From contig JAZNII010000111.1 of NCBI GenBank assembly GCA_045577415.1, forward strand, positions 1-27,565: a stretch of 27,565 nt of DNA, written 5' to 3'. Every line of letters begins with the position of its first letter. The first letter of the stretch is position 1. Below are positions 7,616 to 14,200 of this stretch, piece after piece. Both the position numbers and the translations under genes were made by a program. This stretch comes from SVTX01 sp045577415 (GTDB lineage: Bacteria; Bacillota; Clostridia; Oscillospirales; CAG-272). Under the pieces are notes generated by a model. The model worked only from the letters and a program-made list of their open reading frames with translations. It had not been told where the DNA came from and did not search any database.

Positions 7616-8818
7616 ATGCAAAAGAAATATCCCGCGGACGTGGTGACGATAGCAAAAATACTGTCCGATAACGGATCTCGCGCTTTTGCCGTTGGCGGTT
7701 GCATCCGCGACCGACTGATGGATAGAGAGCCTAACGACTGGGATATGACCACCGATTGCTCTCCCGAAAAAATGCTTGAAATATTCGACCGAGCGGGTGT
7801 CAGAACTATCCCCACGGGGCTTAAGCACGGAACCGTGTCGGTATTGCTTGACGGCGAGATATACGAATGTACCACCTTCCGCATCGACGGAAGCTACACC
7901 GACTCGCGTCACCCCGACAAGGTGACCTTTACCGAGGACATAACTGAGGATCTGCGCCGCCGCGATTTTACGGTCAACGCCATGGCGGGCGACCCCCTCT
8001 CCCCCACATGCGAGATAATCGACGTTTTCGGCGGACAAGAGGATATTGAAAAAAGGATCATCCGCGCCGTTGGCGACCCCGAAAAGCGCTTTTGCGAGGA
8101 CGCTTTGAGAATTTTGCGAGCGGTCAGATTTGCCACGGTTCTCAACTTTGAAATAGAAGACGAGACGAAAAAAGCCGCAGTGCGGCTTGGTCACCGTCTT
8201 GCCGACATTTCTGCCGAGAGAAAGAGCGTTGAGCTTCAGAAAATGCTGCTTTCTCCCTACGCCGACAGAGGAATATCTTTGCTTCTTGAGATGAAGCTTG
8301 CGAAATATATCCATCCAGACCTCATTTCGCCAAGGGTCACTCTCACCTCACTCCCCGAGAGATTTTCCACCCGTTTGGCGGCACTGTTTGACGGAGTTCC
8401 CGACCTTTCCTGTATGAAGCTTTCGGGCGAGGTAACAAAGCAGGTAAAGCTGCTCTCTGACGACTGTCTTTACTCCGAAACTCTTTCAAAATTCTCAAAA
8501 ACCGACGCAACCGCCCGCCTGATGCTGTCAAAATACGGCTCTATCGCCGCTGATGCCGCTCTTTTGAGATCTGACGCCGCTCTTGCCGCGAAGATCGGTG
8601 AGGAGATGACAAAAGCCCGACCCGTCGCCATCCGTGATCTTGAGGTCAACGGAAACGACCTGATCTCGGCAGGCGTTGAACAGAGATCTCTTGGAAAGAT
8701 AATGTCCTCGCTTCTGCTCTCGGTCATAGAGGACCCCTCTCTTAACAAAAAAGAAACCCTTATACAAATGTCTCTGTCGCAGGATGCCCGAAAGGATAGA
8801 ATATGTTCAAAAAATTAA
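7616..8818 (+). CDS. cca: CCA tRNA nucleotidyltransferase
   Basis: A 400-residue class II CCA-adding enzyme, which adds or repairs the 3' CCA of tRNAs from CTP and ATP. The N-terminal polymerase head shows FAVGGCIRDRLMDREPNDWD with the DxD metal site, then IPTGLKHGTVSVLLDG, FRIDG and RRRDFTVNAMA. The neck/body contains EDALRILRAVRFA. The C terminus has DLEVNGNDLI and the LGKIMSSLL helix typical of the tail of this family. No HD phosphohydrolase motif is seen. A strong AAAGGAGA precedes ATG 7616. The 3' end overlaps the next gene by 16 bp, which suggests translational coupling. It is not essential for the Arg tRNA in this window, which already encodes CCA. Confidence 0.95.
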   Translation: MQKKYPADVVTIAKILSDNGSRAFAVGGCIRDRLMDREPNDWDMTTDCSPEKMLEIFDRAGVRTIPTGLKHGTVSVLLDGEIYECTTFRIDGSYTDSRHPDKVTFTEDITEDLRRRDFTVNAMAGDPLSPTCEIIDVFGGQEDIEKRIIRAVGDPEKRFCEDALRILRAVRFATVLNFEIEDETKKAAVRLGHRLADISAERKSVELQKMLLSPYADRGISLLLEMKLAKYIHPDLISPRVTLTSLPERFSTRLAALFDGVPDLSCMKLSGEVTKQVKLLSDDCLYSETLSKFSKTDATARLMLSKYGSIAADAALLRSDAALAAKIGEEMTKARPVAIRDLEVNGNDLISAGVEQRSLGKIMSSLLLSVIEDPSLNKKETLIQMSLSQDARKDRICSKN

Positions 8819-9327
8819 TAAAGCACAAAAACACCTCGGCAAAGGTCACCTCTCTGCTCTGTCTTATCTGCGGAGCGGCGCTCTTTATCCTTGCGGGTAA
8901 CGGATTTGTAGCATACCCCGCCGCGGCTCAATTGATCTCGATCGCCCTTATAGCCGCCGCTATCTACATCGCGTCAGCGTATCTGCTCCGCGAGTACACC
9001 TACGCGATCGAGCCGAACACCCACGTTGTCGATGATGACGATCTCTCTCGCCAATACGATCTTATCATTACCGAGGCAAAGGGCAAAAGACAGATCAAGG
9101 TCTGCCACATCGAGATGAGCGAGATCACGGGTATCCGCGTAATAGACCCCAACAACAGAAAGCAGATCAAGTCTGATCGAAAAAACAAAAAGCGCTACAC
9201 ATACGACACGTGCTTTGCCGCAAGTCGGCAGATCGAGATCCTCTCCACTCTTGACGGCGAGGACTATTCAATTATCCTTTCCTACGACGAGGAATTTTTG
9301 CAAGCTCTCTCAAAGTTTGGAAAATAA
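8803..9327 (+). CDS. Small membrane protein of unknown function, two TM helices
   Basis: A 174-residue protein with two hydrophobic helices near the N terminus (about residues 14-35 and 40-62). A soluble, probably cytoplasmic, domain rich in alternating strands follows (YDLIITEAKGKRQIKVCHIE, then SEITGIRVIDPNN, ending in YSIILSYDEEFLQAL). The pattern resembles membrane-anchored PH-like (bPH) domains, but that is only a fold guess. Its start codon lies inside the end of cca, with AAAGGA 6 nt upstream, so it is probably translated by coupling with cca. A good terminator follows at 9339-9375. No specific function can be assigned. Confidence 0.8.
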   Translation: MFKKLIKHKNTSAKVTSLLCLICGAALFILAGNGFVAYPAAAQLISIALIAAAIYIASAYLLREYTYAIEPNTHVVDDDDLSRQYDLIITEAKGKRQIKVCHIEMSEITGIRVIDPNNRKQIKSDRKNKKRYTYDTCFAASRQIEILSTLDGEDYSIILSYDEEFLQALSKFGK

Positions 9328-9338
9328 GATTTATAAAA

Positions 9339-9375
9339 ACACAGTATATCTTGAAAGGGGTATGCTGTGTTTTTT
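9339..9375 (+). terminator. Terminator of the cca group
   Basis: ACACAGTATA (9339-9348) pairs with TATGCTGTGT (9361-9370) with one mismatch, and is followed by TTTTT (9371-9375). Confidence 0.85.
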
Positions 9376-9459
9376 ATTTGTCTCAACAAATGCAGTACTT
9401 CGTATTACTTAATTAAATATACCAAAACAATAATATTTTTGTCAAATTTTCAAGCTTTA

Positions 9460-9488
9460 TTGACAAATCGGCAGAAACGTGGTAAAAT
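9460..9488 (+). promoter_or_regulatory. Promoter of cassette copy 3
   Basis: Perfect -35 TTGACA (9460-9465), 17-nt spacer, -10 TAAAAT (9483-9488). The seventh base after the -10 is G9495, the first base of the closing helix, as in the other two copies. Confidence 0.85.
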
Positions 9489-9494
9489 ATACTC

Positions 9495-9652
9495 GTCACA
9501 CGAATTGAATATTTTTATCCCCAATACGGGAAAATACTTTGGTAAAAAGTGTTTTCTCTCTTTTCTCTTTCCGTTATTGGGGAGCAATTCGTGTGACAAC
9601 AATTGAGAGGGAAGCATTTTTTCGGTGCGTTCCTTCCGGGGCGCACTTTTTT
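9495..9652 (+). ncRNA. Candidate structured leader RNA, cassette copy 3
   Basis: GUCACACGAAUUG (9495-9507), at the predicted 5' end, is perfectly complementary to CAAUUCGUGUGAC (9585-9597). A second helix pairs CCCCAAUACGG (9519-9529) with CCGUUAUUGGGG (9571-9582) with a one-base bulge. The apical part carries the conserved UUGGUAAAA (9539-9547). After the domain comes a 9-bp terminator hairpin (9625-9646) with UUCC loop and U6 (9647-9652). Compared with copies 1 and 2 the domain is shorter (103 nt) and the helices differ in sequence but stay paired. The CGGUGCGU start of the terminator and the following AUGCUGAU sequence are conserved. Confidence 0.7.
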
Positions 9653-9672
9653 ATATGCTGATAGGAGGATAT

Positions 9673-9741
9673 ATGAACGAGGATATTCCAAGAAAGGTAA
9701 TAGACATTACCGGTACAGAACTTCTAAAGGACGGTTTTTAA
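9673..9741 (+). CDS. Short ORF of cassette copy 3, lacks the Cys-rich part
   Basis: A 22-codon ORF with GGAGG 4 nt before ATG. The peptide shares the KVIDITGTEL segment with the N termini of the proteins at 2675-2837 and 10062-10229 but reads LKDGF and then stops before any cysteine. A hairpin with T5 follows directly (9745-9779), so the missing part is not found downstream. It may be a truncated remnant, or a functional short variant in which the ORF serves mainly the leader. It was placed by homology, since its length alone would not support it. Confidence 0.45.
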   Translation: MNEDIPRKVIDITGTELLKDGF

Positions 9742-9744
9742 TAA

Positions 9745-9779
9745 TACGTCATGTCTCGAAAGAGCAATGCCGTATTTTT
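9745..9779 (+). terminator. Terminator after cassette copy 3
   Basis: TACG (9745-9748) pairs with CGTA (9771-9774), with inner CAT/ATG and CTC/GAG pairs capped by GAAA, and TTTTT follows. The stem contains mismatches, so it is weaker than its neighbours. Confidence 0.5.
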
Positions 9780-9801
9780 GTATTTAGTTTTTTAAAGTTT
9801 C

Positions 9802-9830
9802 TTGATTTTTTCCAAAATATGTGATATAAT
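9802..9830 (+). promoter_or_regulatory. Promoter of cassette copy 2
   Basis: -35 TTGATT (9802-9807), 17-nt spacer, -10 TATAAT (9825-9830). The seventh base after the -10 is G9837, the first base of the closing helix. Confidence 0.85.
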
Positions 9831-9836
9831 AAGTAT

Positions 9837-10044
9837 GCTACACAAATTAAATATTAGAATTAGTGGTATTTTTGTCTTTATAGGGATATTTGTACCCTTT
9901 TTTCGCCATAATCATTTTGAACTTGGTAAAATCGCAATCTCTACTAAATGGTTATGGTTAATACCCTAATTCTAATTTAGTTTGTGTAGCAGCAATCGGA
10001 GTTTGCGGTTTTCGGTGCGTGGCTTCGGTTACGCACCTTTTTTT
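9837..10044 (+). ncRNA. Candidate structured leader RNA, cassette copy 2
   Basis: The predicted 5' end forms a near-continuous 31-bp helix with the distal side. GCUACACAAA (9837-9846) pairs with UUUGUGUAGC (9981-9990), UUAAA (9847-9851) with UUUAG (9976-9980), UUAGAAUUAG (9854-9863) with CUAAUUCUAA (9966-9975), and GGUAUU (9865-9870) with AAUACC (9960-9965). Only a 2-nt and a 1-nt bulge interrupt it. Within, CCAUAAUCA (9906-9914) pairs with UGGUUAUGG (9949-9957) and carries UUGGUAAAA (9923-9931); GGGAUAUUUGUACCC is also shared with copy 1. A 10-bp UUCG-capped terminator (10014-10037) and U7 end it. The Cys-rich ORF begins 18 nt later. Confidence 0.75.
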
Positions 10045-10061
10045 ATGCTGATGAGGGATAT

Positions 10062-10229
10062 ATGAGTAAGAATATTAAAAAAAGTGTAATTGATATTACC
10101 GGTGTAGAACTTACACCCGGAGAGCCTGCCACATGTCTTGGCAACGGAGAGAGGGGCTTTGAGTGTTGTTGCGACGAGTGCGACTACGCTTTGCTTTGTT
10201 TCCCTGAATTTGATCCAAAAGGCAAATAA
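10062..10229 (+). CDS. Small Cys-rich protein, cassette copy 2
   Basis: An intact 55-residue ORF starting at ATG 10062 with GAGGG 4 nt upstream. The N-terminal half reads VIDITGVELTPGEP. The C-terminal half holds six Cys (residues 25, 35, 36, 37, 40 and 46) in CLGNGERG, CCCDECDY and LCFPEF. The paralogue at 2675-2837 keeps all six and most other residues, which supports a real coding sequence. There is no signal peptide, so the protein is probably cytosolic. The clustered Cys suggest metal or cluster binding. An alternative is a peptide precursor with a conserved leader and Cys-rich core, but no maturation genes are near. Function unknown. Expression would need read-through of the leader terminator at 10014-10044. 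A terminator follows at 10285-10319. Confidence 0.75.
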   Translation: MSKNIKKSVIDITGVELTPGEPATCLGNGERGFECCCDECDYALLCFPEFDPKGK

Positions 10230-10284
10230 GAAAATATTGCTATGGGTAGCTAATTATAAAATTTAATATATACAAACAGAAAAA

Positions 10285-10319
10285 GGACAAAGAATACTTT
10301 ACATTCTCTGTCCTTTTTT
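10285..10319. terminator. Terminator after cassette copy 2, likely bidirectional
   Basis: GGACAAAGAAT (10285-10295) pairs with ATTCTCTGTCC (10303-10313) with one A/C mismatch, flanked by AAAAA on the left and TTTTTT on the right. It therefore also suits the convergent lipoprotein gene ending at 10339. Confidence 0.85.
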
Positions 10320-10338
10320 CTTGTTCAAGTATTTTACC

Positions 10339-10962
10339 TTAATAGGTAGGCGAATCGAGATACCAGTTACCGTCCTCAAAGGTAAATGAAAGAGTAACTG
10401 TCTTTCTCTTGCTCTCGCCCAGGGAATAGGTCTCCACGGTTACGTTTATATAGTCAGAGCTGGAGGGCGCGACTATCTCCATAGTGGAATAATCGTATAT
10501 CCTCTCGTTGATCTTGAAATCGTGGAGATTGGTGTTCTGATAAAGATTTTTTCCGTCGTCGTAAAAGCGAAGATAGGCTCCCGTGTTGCCCGTAAGAATT
10601 CCTTCAAACGCGCCCTCGTAGACTGCTGACAGATAGTCCTCGGAATAGATCTTTTCCGCCGCGTTTTTCAGTCCGTCTATGGAGATATAATCTGAATTTT
10701 CGTTAATACGGTCGTATCCGTTTATCGAATCGCTCATATACACGGTCTTTCTCTCGGAGATCGCGCTGTCGCGTCTGTAAACAGGCAGACCCTTACCGAA
10801 AAATATCACGTTAAGCTCCTTGGATTCCTCGACAAGATAGACCAATCTTTCCTTTACGTCGTCAAGCTCGGGGGCGGAGCTTCCACCGCATGAAGCCATG
10901 GAGAGCGCCGCGCATATCCCCAAAATAAGAGCAAGAATACCTGCTAAAACTCTTTTTTTCAT
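10339..10962 (-). CDS. Putative lipoprotein of unknown function
   Basis: A 207-residue protein with a lipoprotein signal peptide: MKKR, a hydrophobic core to residue 20, then SMASC with the predicted lipidated Cys at 25, followed by GGSS. Met at -3 of the lipobox is less common but acceptable. The mature part is polar and contains repeated aromatic/acidic blocks (ENSDYISIDGLKNAAEKIYS, then FTFEDGNWYLDSPTY at the end). I recognise no domain; the last block resembles the end of NTF2-like or DUF-type lipoprotein domains, with low certainty. It lies 39 nt after gyrA on the same strand with GGAG 8 nt before ATG, so it is probably read from the gyrA transcript. Confidence 0.8.
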   Translation of the reverse strand: MKKRVLAGILALILGICAALSMASCGGSSAPELDDVKERLVYLVEESKELNVIFFGKGLPVYRRDSAISERKTVYMSDSINGYDRINENSDYISIDGLKNAAEKIYSEDYLSAVYEGAFEGILTGNTGAYLRFYDDGKNLYQNTNLHDFKINERIYDYSTMEIVAPSSSDYINVTVETYSLGESKRKTVTLSFTFEDGNWYLDSPTY

Positions 10963-11001
10963 TATTTTACTCCGATTTTTTGAGCTTTTGTCAAATTTCT
11001 A

Positions 11002-13575
11002 TTACTCGCCGTCGGTGTTTTCTTCGGTCTCAGCTGCTTCGGCATCAATAACCTCAACATTTTCGGTCGCGTCCTCCGTCTCAACTGCCTCGGCGGTCTC
11101 TCCGTCCTCATCCTCATCTTTTTCTTCCTTGGCGGTCTTGGTGACGTTGACCAGCTTCTGACCTTCATCAAGTCTCATCATAATAACGCCCGACGCGGTT
11201 CTTGAATAGGTGGAAACACCTGCCGCGGGAGTTCTGATGATTATACCCGAATCGGTGATCATCATAATATCGTCGTCCTCGTCAACCGAGATGATTCCTG
11301 CCATAAGACCCGTCTTTTCGGTGAGGTTGTGACAGATAACGCCTCCGCCTCCGCGGTTCTTCATAAGTCTGAAGTCCTCAAAGTCGGTTCTCTTACCAAA
11401 TCCGTTTTCGGTGACGGTCAACAGCCTCTTGCCTTCCTCAACGTTGACGACTCCGATAACGTAGTCCTCGCCCTTAAGTCTGATACCGCGGACTCCGCGA
11501 GCGCTTCTTCCCATAGGACGAACCTCGCTCTCGTCAAATCTGACCGCGTTACCCTGCTTTGTGGCGATAATAAGCTGATTTTCTCCGTTTGTCTTGGTAA
11601 CGAACAGCAATTCGTCGCCCTCGTCGAGATTAATGGCGATCTTACCGCCCTTTCTCTGATACTCGTATTCGGAGAGCAGAGTCTTTTTGATAATTCCCTG
11701 ACGGGTGACCATGGTAAGATACTCGCCCTCGGTAAACTCGTTTACGCTGATAAGCGCGGTGATCTTCTCGCCACTCTGAAGCTCAAGCAGATTGACGATG
11801 TTTGAACCCTTGGCGGTTCTTGACGCTTCGGGGATCTGGAATGCGCGCAGAGCCTGAACGCGTCCCGTATTGGTGAAGAACAGAAGCGTAGAGTGGCTGA
11901 ATACCGCCTCGATCCTCTCGATAAAGTCCTCGTCGCGGGTGGTCATAGCCGTGATTCCCTTTCCGCCTCTGTGTTGAGCGGAATATGTGTCGGAGGGCAG
12001 TCTCTTGATATATCCTGCCTGCGTCATGGTAATTACGCAGTTGTGCTTCTCGATAAGATCCTCAAGGTCGATGTCGTCGATAGCCTGCTCGATCCTTGTG
12101 CGTCTCTCGTCGGCGTACTTTCTCTTGATCTCAAGCATTTCTTCCTTGATGATAGCAATTATCTTACACTCGTCGGCAAGAATACCCTCAAGCTCCTCGA
12201 TAAGCGCGTGAAGTCTCGCCAGCTCGTCCTCGATCTTCTGTCTTTCCATGCCGGTAAGTCTGCCGAGAGTCATTTCGACGATAGCCTGCGCCTGAATATC
12301 GGTAAGACCGAAACGCTCGATCAAGGTAGCCTTGGACGCGTTTATAGACTCGCTGGTCTTCATTATCTCAACTATCTCGTCGATATTGTCAAGGGCGATC
12401 TTGTATCCCTCGTAGATGTGCGCTCTCGCCTTCGCCTTTTCGAGATCGAACTCGGTACGGCGGCGAATGACCGACTTCTGGTGGTCGATATAGTAGTCAA
12501 GTATCTGCGCGAGGTTAAGCACCTTAGGCTCCTGACCTACGACTGCCAGGAAGTTTGCCGAGCAGGTGTCCTGAAGCTGGGTATATTTATAAAGCTGATT
12601 AAGAATGATCTCGCCGTTTGCGTCGCGGCGGTACTCGACAACGATCCTCATACCGTCTCTGCCGCTTTCGTCGCGCAGGTCGGTGATTCCCTCGATCCTC
12701 TTTTCCTTGGCAAGGTTCGCGATAGACTCGCAGAGCATGGATTTGTTTACCATGTAAGGGATCTCGGTGATGATGATTCGGTGGTTGTCCTCCTCGACCT
12801 CTGCCTTTGCTCTTACAACGATCCTACCCTTACCCGTGGTGTAAGCGTCCATAATACCCGTAGTGCCGTGGATGGTGGCGCAGGTGGGGAAATCGGGACC
12901 CTTGATAAACTCCATGATCTCGAGGATCGAGCATTCGGGGTTCTCCATGCGGTAGATAGTACCGTCGATAACCTCGCCAAGGTTATGGGGAGGCACGTTG
13001 GTCGCCATACCGACAGCAATTCCCACGCTTCCGTTGACCAAAAAGTTAGGGAAACGGGAAGGAAGAACCGAAGGCTCTTTCAGTCTGTTATCAAAGTTAG
13101 GAACGAACTCAACGACCTCTTTTTCAAGGTCTCTTGTCATTTCGTCGGCGATCTTGTCAAGTCTCGCCTCGGTATAACGGTAAGCCGCAGGGGGGTCTCC
13201 GTCCACAGAACCGAAGTTACCGTGACCCTCGACAAGTGGATAGCGGAGAGAGAAGGGCTGCGCCATACGCACCATAGTACCGTAAACCGAGCTGTCGCCG
13301 TGAGGATGGTAGCGTCCCAATACGTTACCGACGGTGGTAGCCGACTTGCGGAAGGGCTTATCGTGGGTCAGGTGATCCTCATACATCGCGTAGATAACGC
13401 GGCGCTGACCTGGCTTCATGCCGTCTCTTACGTCGGGAAGCGCTCTCGACATAATTACCGACATAGAATACTCGATAAAGGATTTCTTGACCTCCTTCTC
13501 CATATTTATGTCAACGATCTTCTGATTTTCAAATAAGTAAACGTCTCTGTCGTGATTGTTCTTTTCCGTTGCCAT
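11002..13575 (-). CDS. gyrA: DNA gyrase subunit A
   Basis: An 857-residue GyrA, the breakage-reunion subunit of gyrase. The N-terminal domain shows SMSVIMSRALPDVRDGMKP and RKSATTVGNVLGRYHPHGDS, and the catalytic tyrosine is Tyr134 in AAYRYTEARL. The quinolone-determining loop reads HPHGDSSVYGT; the residue equivalent to E. coli Ser83 is Ser95, while the equivalent of Asp87 is Gly99 (codon at 13279-13281). The C-terminal DNA-wrapping domain has a GyrA-box variant QHRGGKG and blade repeats (TNTGRVQALRAFQIPE, TKQGNAVRFDESEV). The last about 45 residues are a strongly acidic, low-complexity tail (EEKDEDEDGE and onwards). It lies 36 nt after mreD and is probably cotranscribed with gyrB-mreC-mreD. 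Confidence 0.97.
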   Translation of the reverse strand: MATEKNNHDRDVYLFENQKIVDINMEKEVKKSFIEYSMSVIMSRALPDVRDGMKPGQRRVIYAMYEDHLTHDKPFRKSATTVGNVLGRYHPHGDSSVYGTMVRMAQPFSLRYPLVEGHGNFGSVDGDPPAAYRYTEARLDKIADEMTRDLEKEVVEFVPNFDNRLKEPSVLPSRFPNFLVNGSVGIAVGMATNVPPHNLGEVIDGTIYRMENPECSILEIMEFIKGPDFPTCATIHGTTGIMDAYTTGKGRIVVRAKAEVEEDNHRIIITEIPYMVNKSMLCESIANLAKEKRIEGITDLRDESGRDGMRIVVEYRRDANGEIILNQLYKYTQLQDTCSANFLAVVGQEPKVLNLAQILDYYIDHQKSVIRRRTEFDLEKAKARAHIYEGYKIALDNIDEIVEIMKTSESINASKATLIERFGLTDIQAQAIVEMTLGRLTGMERQKIEDELARLHALIEELEGILADECKIIAIIKEEMLEIKRKYADERRTRIEQAIDDIDLEDLIEKHNCVITMTQAGYIKRLPSDTYSAQHRGGKGITAMTTRDEDFIERIEAVFSHSTLLFFTNTGRVQALRAFQIPEASRTAKGSNIVNLLELQSGEKITALISVNEFTEGEYLTMVTRQGIIKKTLLSEYEYQRKGGKIAINLDEGDELLFVTKTNGENQLIIATKQGNAVRFDESEVRPMGRSARGVRGIRLKGEDYVIGVVNVEEGKRLLTVTENGFGKRTDFEDFRLMKNRGGGGVICHNLTEKTGLMAGIISVDEDDDIMMITDSGIIIRTPAAGVSTYSRTASGVIMMRLDEGQKLVNVTKTAKEEKDEDEDGETAEAVETEDATENVEVIDAEAAETEENTDGE

Positions 13576-13611
13576 TGAAAATTCCTTTCTTTAAGGGCAA
13601 ATATCAGCAGA

Positions 13612-14178
13612 CTATCCCTGCCTTTCCCTTTTGTCCTTTCCTTTGAATAAACTGAAAACTGCCAAAACCGCAAAATATGCGGGTAAAATACATAAAATAT
13701 ACGCAAGATATTCGGGCAAAACAACGTCCAAAAGTATCTTGACGGGGGAAAACTCCTTTGAAAAGAGTCCGAAATAGACGAATGTGAATATTTCCTTAAA
13801 TACGCCCGATATAAGCGCGTAGGCTATAAAAGACGGAAGATTTTTTGATAAAAACCAACCTACAAACGCTCCGCAGCAATATCCGCAAAGCATATACACC
13901 ACGGGAGAAAACGAAAATCCCGCTCCCCCGATAATATCGGTGGCAATTCCGCCCAAGATGCCCCATACGGCTCCTGACTTGTCTCCCATGATAAATCCGA
14001 TAGCGCAGACCAAAGAAAAGGTCAGCGCGGGGGTCTTACCCAAAAATGAAAGACAGCTCGTCTGAAGTATCGCGCACCCTAATATCAGCACCGCAAGGCT
14101 AAGTGAATATGCCGCTATCCGCCAAGGCTTTATCCTCTCTCCCCGAGAGGAGCGTCCGATCCTGTTATTTACTGACAT
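13612..14178 (-). CDS. mreD: Rod shape-determining protein MreD
   Basis: A 188-residue protein with five to six hydrophobic segments, immediately downstream of mreC. Segments include LAVLILGCAILQTSCLSFLG, SLVCAIGFIMGDKSGAVWG and GILGGIATDIIGGAGFSF, the conserved MreD-type region with a GxxxD pattern. MreD is the membrane partner of MreC in the elongasome that directs lateral peptidoglycan synthesis. The first about 22 residues are basic and cytoplasmic (NNRIGRSSRGERIK). It lies 22 nt after mreC and 36 nt before gyrA on the same strand. The usual mreB is not in the window. MreD proteins diverge strongly, so the call rests on length, topology and the mreC neighbour. Confidence 0.88.
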   Translation of the reverse strand: MSVNNRIGRSSRGERIKPWRIAAYSLSLAVLILGCAILQTSCLSFLGKTPALTFSLVCAIGFIMGDKSGAVWGILGGIATDIIGGAGFSFSPVVYMLCGYCCGAFVGWFLSKNLPSFIAYALISGVFKEIFTFVYFGLFSKEFSPVKILLDVVLPEYLAYILCILPAYFAVLAVFSLFKGKDKRERQG

Positions 14179-14200
14179 AATAATCTCCTCAAGACCGAAT

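Noticed and set aside
6538..7884. 448-residue - strand frame across the 6520 gene and cca
   Set aside because: It spans two + strand genes and their gap. The + strand genes have promoters, ribosome binding sites and, for cca, clear motifs.
9495..10044. Retron msr-msd, because the RNA ends are complementary
   Set aside because: No reverse transcriptase is in the window, and the domains are followed by terminators and a small Cys-rich ORF, which is not a retron layout.
9837..10044. 6S RNA
   Set aside because: The long closing helix is similar, but the RNA exists in three divergent copies, each followed by an ORF, and has conserved apical UUGGUAAAA, which I do not associate with 6S RNA. A covariance search would settle it.
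11893..13536. 547-residue + strand frame opposite gyrA
   Set aside because: Shadow frame; gyrA on the - strand has all expected motifs and a ribosome binding site context.
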